DNA of 64,000 nt from Martinezella multihospitum (GTDB lineage Bacteria; Pseudomonadota; Alphaproteobacteria; Rhizobiales; Rhizobiaceae): positions 62,001 to 126,000 of the forward strand of contig NZ_FMAG01000007.1 of assembly GCF_900094585.1 (NCBI RefSeq), read 5' to 3'. The position numbers and the translations under genes were made by a program. Position 1 is the first letter of the stretch. Every line of letters begins with the position of its first letter. Positions 60,601 through 64,000 of the stretch are shown one piece after another. The notes below the pieces were generated by a model. The model made no database searches. It was not told the DNA's origin and was given only the letters and a program-made list of their open reading frames with translations.

Positions 60601-61604
60601 CGCTGATCGGCGTCAAGCCGATCTGGGATATGACCTCACGCCGCGTCACCGGCTACGAGATCATCGCGCCGGCCATACTCCGGCGGCCGCGTGTCGATGT
60701 CACGCTCCGCATCTCCGGCTTTTTCCGCGACGCTTTTCCGGAACAGATCGCCTTGTTCGACAAGGCCATCCGCGCGGTCGGCATGCTTGATGAGGATGCG
60801 GCGGATAATCCGATTGCGGCGCGCATGCGTGGCGAGATCGCGCGGTTGGAAGCAGCCGGCCTCGACGCTGCCTCCGCCAGCCGCCGCGCCGGCTATCGCA
60901 TCTTTGGCTCCAAGCCCGGAGCCTATGGCGCCGGTCTGCAGGCACTGATCGACGAGAAGGGATGGGAGCGTCGCGCCGATCTCGCCGAAGCCTATCTCGT
61001 CTGGGGCAGCTATGCCTATGGCGCCGGCGAAGAGGGCAGAGCCGAGCGCGGTGTCTTCGAGGAGCGGTTGCGCTCGATCCAGGCGATCGTACAGAACCAG
61101 GACAATCGCGAGCACGATCTGCTCGACAGCGACGATTATTATCAATTCGAAGGCGGCATGGCGGCAGCGGCCGAGCAGCTCGGCGGGGCACGCCCTTCGA
61201 TCTATCACAACGATCATTCGCGGCCGGAAAAGCCTGTGATCCGCTCGCTTGAAGAAGAGATCGGTCGCGTCGTGCGCGGGCGCGTCGTCAATCCCAAGTG
61301 GATCGAGGGCATCATCCGCCACGGCTACAAGGGCGCGTTCGAGATTGCCGCAACGGTGGACTATCTCTTTGCCTTCGCAGCGACGACGGGTGCGGTGCGC
61401 AATCATCATTTCGAGGCCGTCTATCAGGCCTTTGTCGTCGATCAGCGCGTACGCGATTTCATGGCAGAAAAGAACCCGGCCGCGTTGCGGGAGATGCGGG
61501 AGCGTCTGCTCGAGGCGATCGATCGCCAGCTCTGGACGCCGAGAAGCAATTCGGCACGCTTCGATCTGGAAAGCCTGGACAAGGGCAGGGATGCCGCGGA
61601 ATGA
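57624..61604 (+). CDS. cobN: cobaltochelatase subunit CobN, with an in-frame repeat insertion
   Basis: A 1326-residue homologue of the H subunit of Mg-chelatase. It binds hydrogenobyrinic acid a,c-diamide and inserts cobalt together with CobS and CobT, which are not in this window. Core motifs include HMGKHGNLEWLPGKALALSE, YPFIVNDPGEGTQAKRR and, near the C-terminus, RGRVVNPKWIEGIIRHGYKG. Residues about 747-811 (PPSVAFATSPPQGGRS to SPLVGEMSAKLTEGG) are encoded by a mosaic repeat copy and are not part of the family. No clear ribosome site precedes the ATG because another copy lies just upstream. Confidence 0.93.
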   Translation: MHLLLAQKGTISDGEEAIDLGQSPADILFLSAADTELAAIAAAHGEGGLSLRLASLMSLKHPMSVDTYIDRTARHAKLIIVRALGGASYFHYALEALHTCAARQGALIAVLPGDSKPDPGLTPFSNVALDDLNALWSYLIEGGEANSRAFLGYAEAMLSGSEKPVPAVPLMKAGIWWPGRGVIGVEEWRRLSNLGSAVREGLEPPTVAISFYRALVQSGETKPVEAMIEALIAEGMRPLPVFAYSLKDAVSVGILESVFTELKPGVVVNATGFAVSAPGADRQATVLETGDAVVLQAIFSASSKEAWEASSQGLSARDLGMNVALPEVDGRVLARAVSFKAAARYDERVEANIVASEPLDDRMRYTARLAANWARLRNTSPVDRRVALVMANYPNRDGRLGNGVGLDTPAGTIEVLKAMRSAGYGVADVPADGDALMRHLAEGPTNSGHDGRVVRERLSFSDYKDFFSSLPRQIQDEITARWGEPEADPYALDNGFALPFARFGDVLVGIQPARGYNIDPKESYHSPDLVPPHGYLAFYAFLRRSFDAHAVIHMGKHGNLEWLPGKALALSETCYPEAILGPLPNLYPFIVNDPGEGTQAKRRTSAVIIDHLTPPLTRAESYGPLKDLEALVDEYYEASGGDPRRIRLLRKQILDLVADIGLDQDAGIAKGEGEDEALRKLDAYLCDLKEMQIRDGLHIFGVSPSGRLLTDLTVALARVPRGLGEGGDQSLQRAIARDAFVEVEGAIPPSVAFATSPPQGGRSLTRGAPSPQMTVESADAVGNETGEQSGALQPISPLVGEMSAKLTEGGNSPSKPFDPLDCDMAAEWIGQRPLILQDISDAPWRTQGDTVERIELLAAKLVDGEIACPENWPNTRMVLGEIASKLQPSILACGDAEIAALLKGLDGRFVPPGPSGAPTRGRPDVLPTGRNFYSVDSRAVPTPAAYELGKKSAELLVRRYVQDHGEWPVSFGLTAWGTSNMRTGGDDVAQALALIGVKPIWDMTSRRVTGYEIIAPAILRRPRVDVTLRISGFFRDAFPEQIALFDKAIRAVGMLDEDAADNPIAARMRGEIARLEAAGLDAASASRRAGYRIFGSKPGAYGAGLQALIDEKGWERRADLAEAYLVWGSYAYGAGEEGRAERGVFEERLRSIQAIVQNQDNREHDLLDSDDYYQFEGGMAAAAEQLGGARPSIYHNDHSRPEKPVIRSLEEEIGRVVRGRVVNPKWIEGIIRHGYKGAFEIAATVDYLFAFAATTGAVRNHHFEAVYQAFVVDQRVRDFMAEKNPAALREMRERLLEAIDRQLWTPRSNSARFDLESLDKGRDAAE
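59861..60055. repeat. palindromic mosaic repeat (RIME-like), copy 2, inside cobN
   Basis: About 195 bases with the same ends and arms as copy 1 (TACCCCCCTCTGTC at the left, CCCCCTTGTGGGGGAGATGT and GAGGGGGGTA at the right) but a different central sequence. It lies entirely within cobN and keeps the reading frame open, adding about 65 residues. Confidence 0.88.
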
Positions 61605-62200
61605 GTGTAATCGACGAGCTTCTGGTTGGTTTTCGGGATTATCTGCAGTCGCGCAGCGACCTACTGCTGCGGCACTTCATGGAAGGCTTCGACTGGCCGA
61701 CGCAACAGCGCTCGCTTGCGCCGCACGACTTGCCTGTCGTCAATTATCTTCGAAAGCATGATCGGCCAGGCGACAGCGCGGAAGGCATGCTGTTCGACAG
61801 GCTCTTTCAAGCAGCCGATAAGCTGCATTGGGCGCAGACTTATAACATCACTGACTTCGGCGCGGATTTTCTCGAGAGATACGGATGGGTCGAGCTGTTC
61901 GGCACGCGCGGACATTTCGCAAGCGAGGAGATGGCCGGTGGCTTCCTGTTGCTTGGCCCAGGCGTGCATTATCCGGATCATCATCATGAGGCGGAGGAGA
62001 TCTATATCCCTCTGACCGACGGCTCGCTCTGGAGCAAGGATGCCCAGCCATTCCTGCCGCGCTGGTCCGGCGAGATCATCCATCACCCCTCGAACATCCG
62101 CCATGCCATGCGCACGGAAGATAGGCCGCTTGTGGCGCTGTACCTCTGGCGCGGCGGGCCGCTGGCACAGAAATCGATCATATCAGGGAGAATGCAATGA
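61601..62200 (+). CDS. DMSP lyase-like cupin (DddQ-type fold) within the cob operon
   Basis: A 199-residue cupin whose ATG overlaps the cobN stop (ATGA); it in turn overlaps cobO by four bases. The metal site is in GVHYPDHHHEAEEIYIPL, with a distal histidine in EIIHHPSNIRHAMR, and the C-terminus reads ALYLWRGG. This matches the dimethylsulfoniopropionate lyase cupin family around DddQ and DddW. Many family members have unproven substrates. Its position between two B12 biosynthesis genes, rather than with sulfur genes, makes DMSP cleavage uncertain. Confidence 0.7.
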   Translation: MSVIDELLVGFRDYLQSRSDLLLRHFMEGFDWPTQQRSLAPHDLPVVNYLRKHDRPGDSAEGMLFDRLFQAADKLHWAQTYNITDFGADFLERYGWVELFGTRGHFASEEMAGGFLLLGPGVHYPDHHHEAEEIYIPLTDGSLWSKDAQPFLPRWSGEIIHHPSNIRHAMRTEDRPLVALYLWRGGPLAQKSIISGRMQ

Positions 62201-62841
62201 GCGACGAATTGGCGGAAACCGGCGCGGATGCACCGAAGAGCGACGATGCTCGTCACGCCGACAAGATGGCCAAGAAAAAGGCCGCGCGCGACAAGATCAT
62301 GGCGACCAAAAACGATGAGAAGGGTCTGATCATCGTCCATACCGGCAAGGGCAAGGGAAAGTCCTCTTCCGCCTTCGGCATGATCTTTCGCCACATCGCC
62401 CATGGGAAACCGAGCGCCGTTGTGCAGTTCATCAAGGGCGCCATGTGGACCGGTGAGCGTGACCTGATCGAGAAGCATTTCTCCGACCTCTGCCAGTTCC
62501 ACACGATGGGCGAAGGCTTCACCTGGGAGACGCAGGACCGTGCCCGTGACGTTGCGGCGGCGTCTGCTGCCTGGGAAAAGGCCAAGGAGCTGATCCGCGA
62601 CGAGCGCAATTCAATGGTGCTGCTGGACGAGATCAACATCGCGCTGCGTTACGATTATCTCGACATCAAGGAAGTGATCGAATTCCTGAAGGCCGAAAAA
62701 CCCCACATGACCCATGTCGTCCTGACGGGTCGTAATGCTAAGGAAGAGCTGATCGAGATTGCCGACCTCGTCACTGAGATGGAACTGATCAAGCATCCTT
62801 TCCGCTCGGGTATCAAGGGGCAGCCCGGCGTGGAATTTTGA
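62197..62841 (+). CDS. cobO: cob(I)yrinic acid a,c-diamide adenosyltransferase
   Basis: A 214-residue CobA/CobO/BtuR-family enzyme. Visible are a basic N-terminal extension, the P-loop IVHTGKGKGKSSSAFG, VVQFIKGAMWTGERDLIE, LLDEINIALRYDYLD and VVLTGRNAKEELIEIADLVT. It attaches the adenosyl group from ATP to reduced cobalt. It is complete and ends the operon begun by cobP, overlapping the preceding cupin gene by four bases. Confidence 0.96.
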   Translation: MSDELAETGADAPKSDDARHADKMAKKKAARDKIMATKNDEKGLIIVHTGKGKGKSSSAFGMIFRHIAHGKPSAVVQFIKGAMWTGERDLIEKHFSDLCQFHTMGEGFTWETQDRARDVAAASAAWEKAKELIRDERNSMVLLDEINIALRYDYLDIKEVIEFLKAEKPHMTHVVLTGRNAKEELIEIADLVTEMELIKHPFRSGIKGQPGVEF

Positions 62842-62847
62842 TCGCTG

Positions 62848-62869
62848 GCCGGGCGTTCAACCGCCCGGC
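62848..62869. terminator. GC-rich hairpin between convergent cobO and XRE genes
   Basis: GCCGGGCG (62848-62855) and CGCCCGGC (62862-62869) form a perfect 8-bp stem with a 6-base loop in the convergent gap. No T-run follows on either strand, so its termination strength is doubtful. Confidence 0.4.
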
Positions 62870-63660
62870 AGCATCGCCTTCAGCGCTTCCGCCGTTTCCT
62901 GATTTGCGGGAAAGAAGGATTCGATCGCAAGTTCCGACAAAGTGACATCGACGGGCGTGCCGAAGACGGTCGTGGTGGCCAGAAAAGACAGATGTCCCGC
63001 CTCGGTGATAAGCTCGAGTGGCACGGCGATACCAGCAAAATCCCGTTCTGGAGCCGTCGACTTCGGTGGCGCTGGTGCGGGATAGGCAGACAGTTCCGCA
63101 AGCAGCTTGGTGAGCACGGGATCGCCGGTTGCCGATATTTGCTGGCGCAGGCGTTCCAGCAGATGCGCACGCCATTCGGAGAGGTTGGCGATCCGGGGCG
63201 CCAGACCATGCGGATGCAGGCTCAGCCGCAGGACATTGATCGGCCCATCGGTCAGCGAGGCATCGGTCACGCCGGCAAGCAGCGGAACCACGGCGGCATT
63301 GGCGGCGATCAGCGTCCAGTGCCGGTCGACCGCTAGTGCCGGGAAGGGCTCGTGCCCTTTCAGCAGCATGTCGATCGCGCGTCGGGCCGGCGCGAGTGCC
63401 GGGTCATCCAGCTTGCGCTCGGGAAAGACCGGCGCAAATCCGGCGGCCAGAAGCATCGGGTTGCGTTCGCGCAAGGGGACGCCGAGGCGCTCAGCGAGAT
63501 GCATCAGCATCTCGCGGCTTGGAAGCGCCCGCCCGCTCTCGATGAAGCTCAGATGTCGTTGCGATATATCGGCTTCAAGGGCGAATTCGAGCTGGCTCAG
63601 GCGGCGGCGCTGCCGCCATTCGCGCAGGTGGTCGCCGAGAGAGCGGGCCGGGTTCATCAT
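62857..63660 (-). CDS. XRE-family regulator with MmyB-like ligand domain
   Basis: A 267-residue protein. The N-terminal helix-turn-helix (residues 9-65) reads LREWRQRRRLSQLEFALEAD and then ISQRHLSFIESGRALPSRE. The C-terminal MmyB-like domain (100-260) with ALAVDRHWTLIAANAAVVPL and SFLATTTVFGTPVDVTLSEL is PAS-like and may bind a fatty acid or similar ligand. Its ATG overlaps the stop of the upstream SnoaL-like gene, so they are coupled. The regulated genes are unknown. Confidence 0.88.
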   Translation of the reverse strand: MMNPARSLGDHLREWRQRRRLSQLEFALEADISQRHLSFIESGRALPSREMLMHLAERLGVPLRERNPMLLAAGFAPVFPERKLDDPALAPARRAIDMLLKGHEPFPALAVDRHWTLIAANAAVVPLLAGVTDASLTDGPINVLRLSLHPHGLAPRIANLSEWRAHLLERLRQQISATGDPVLTKLLAELSAYPAPAPPKSTAPERDFAGIAVPLELITEAGHLSFLATTTVFGTPVDVTLSELAIESFFPANQETAEALKAMLPGG

Positions 63661-64000
63661 GCGGCAGCCGGCAGCTGGTCGATGAAGCCGTGAACGGACT
63701 TCAGCTGGTCGCCTTCGAGGATGGCGAAGTCCGTACCCTTGATCAGCGGCTCGGCGTCGGCCGGGCCGAAACCCCAGGAGAAGCGCAGGTTGTCGCCGTG
63801 GCGATCGCCGTTTGTGATGAGCGTAAAGCGAAAGCCGGGGAAGCGCTCGTGCGCCGCCGTGACCAGTGCGTGGATCTGCTCGCGATTATCTGCTCGCATC
63901 ATCGGGTCGACATAGCTGCAGTTTTCCGTCCATGCCTCGGCAATGAGCGCACGTCGGCGGTCGGTATTGGCTTCGTTCCAGATGGCGATATAGCGGTCTG
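63657..64000 (-). CDS. SnoaL/NTF2-like protein, N-terminus beyond the window
   Basis: The reverse frame enters the window at 64000 reading DRYIAIWNEANTDRRRALIA, then WTENCSYVDPMMRADN, and ends near FIDQLPAAA at 63657. The pattern W-N-E...R-x-x-L-I-A-x-x-W-x-x-N-x-x-Y-x-D-P is typical of small SnoaL-like cone-shaped proteins. At least 114 residues are visible. It overlaps the XRE regulator gene by four bases and may be a target or partner. Function unknown. Confidence 0.75.
   Translation of the reverse strand, partial: DRYIAIWNEANTDRRRALIAEAWTENCSYVDPMMRADNREQIHALVTAAHERFPGFRFTLITNGDRHGDNLRFSWGFGPADAEPLIKGTDFAILEGDQLKSVHGFIDQLPAAA

Overview
The window looks like chromosomal DNA of a Rhizobium-type alphaproteobacterium. 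The base composition is about 60% GC. It carries an aerobic cob (cobalamin) operon, an ABC betaine importer with betaine-homocysteine methyltransferase, DUF1127 and Rrf2 proteins, and two copies of a rhizobial palindromic mosaic repeat. The genus is an inference from gene content and from remembered protein similarity.

Layout. Positions 1-412: end of a PIN/AbrB toxin-antitoxin pair. 635-2941: a class I aminotransferase and a convergent aldo/keto reductase. 3115-10776: a binding-protein ABC importer of the Fe(III)/aminoethylphosphonate type, a 2-oxoglutarate oxygenase, an endonuclease/exonuclease/phosphatase gene broken by one frameshift, a NUDIX hydrolase and a PhzF-like protein. 10901: tRNA-Lys(CTT), followed by small accessory genes and an AadA-like nucleotidyltransferase. 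13726-19640: a probable sulfur-scavenging island with two paralogous FAD/NAD(P) proteins, an Rrf2 regulator and an SfnB-like flavoenzyme. 19850-23424: a cobalamin riboswitch controlling a DUF1636 protein and a FecCD-type importer, probably for corrinoids. 23706-28955: an MscS-type channel and two tandem receiver proteins, one with GGDEF.

28996-41918 is the most distinctive part. It is a corrinoid-dependent methyl-transfer system of the kind best known from anaerobes. It has an MttB-superfamily methyltransferase without an in-frame amber codon, its corrinoid protein, a methyl-THF:corrinoid methyltransferase, a ferredoxin/ASKHA reductive activator, a MetF plus MetV-like pair, and several poorly characterised partners: DUF1638, a PF13769-type protein, a 114-residue protein, and a protein that looks like a CblC (MMACHC)-type domain joined to a 4Fe-4S domain. 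GlxA/AraC and LysR regulators lie beside it. After a short polysaccharide cluster with glf, bmt and a betaine-type ABC importer (46155-50537) probably supply substrate and use methyl groups.

51731-62841 returns to cobalamin: cobQ, a ClC chloride channel, a second and unusually large cobalamin riboswitch, then cobP-cobW-cobN-cupin-cobO. One mosaic repeat lies between cobW and cobN, and a second copy is inserted in frame inside cobN. The window ends with an XRE/MmyB-type regulator and a truncated SnoaL-like gene. Overall it joins B12 uptake, B12 synthesis and B12-dependent methyl transfer within 45 kb.
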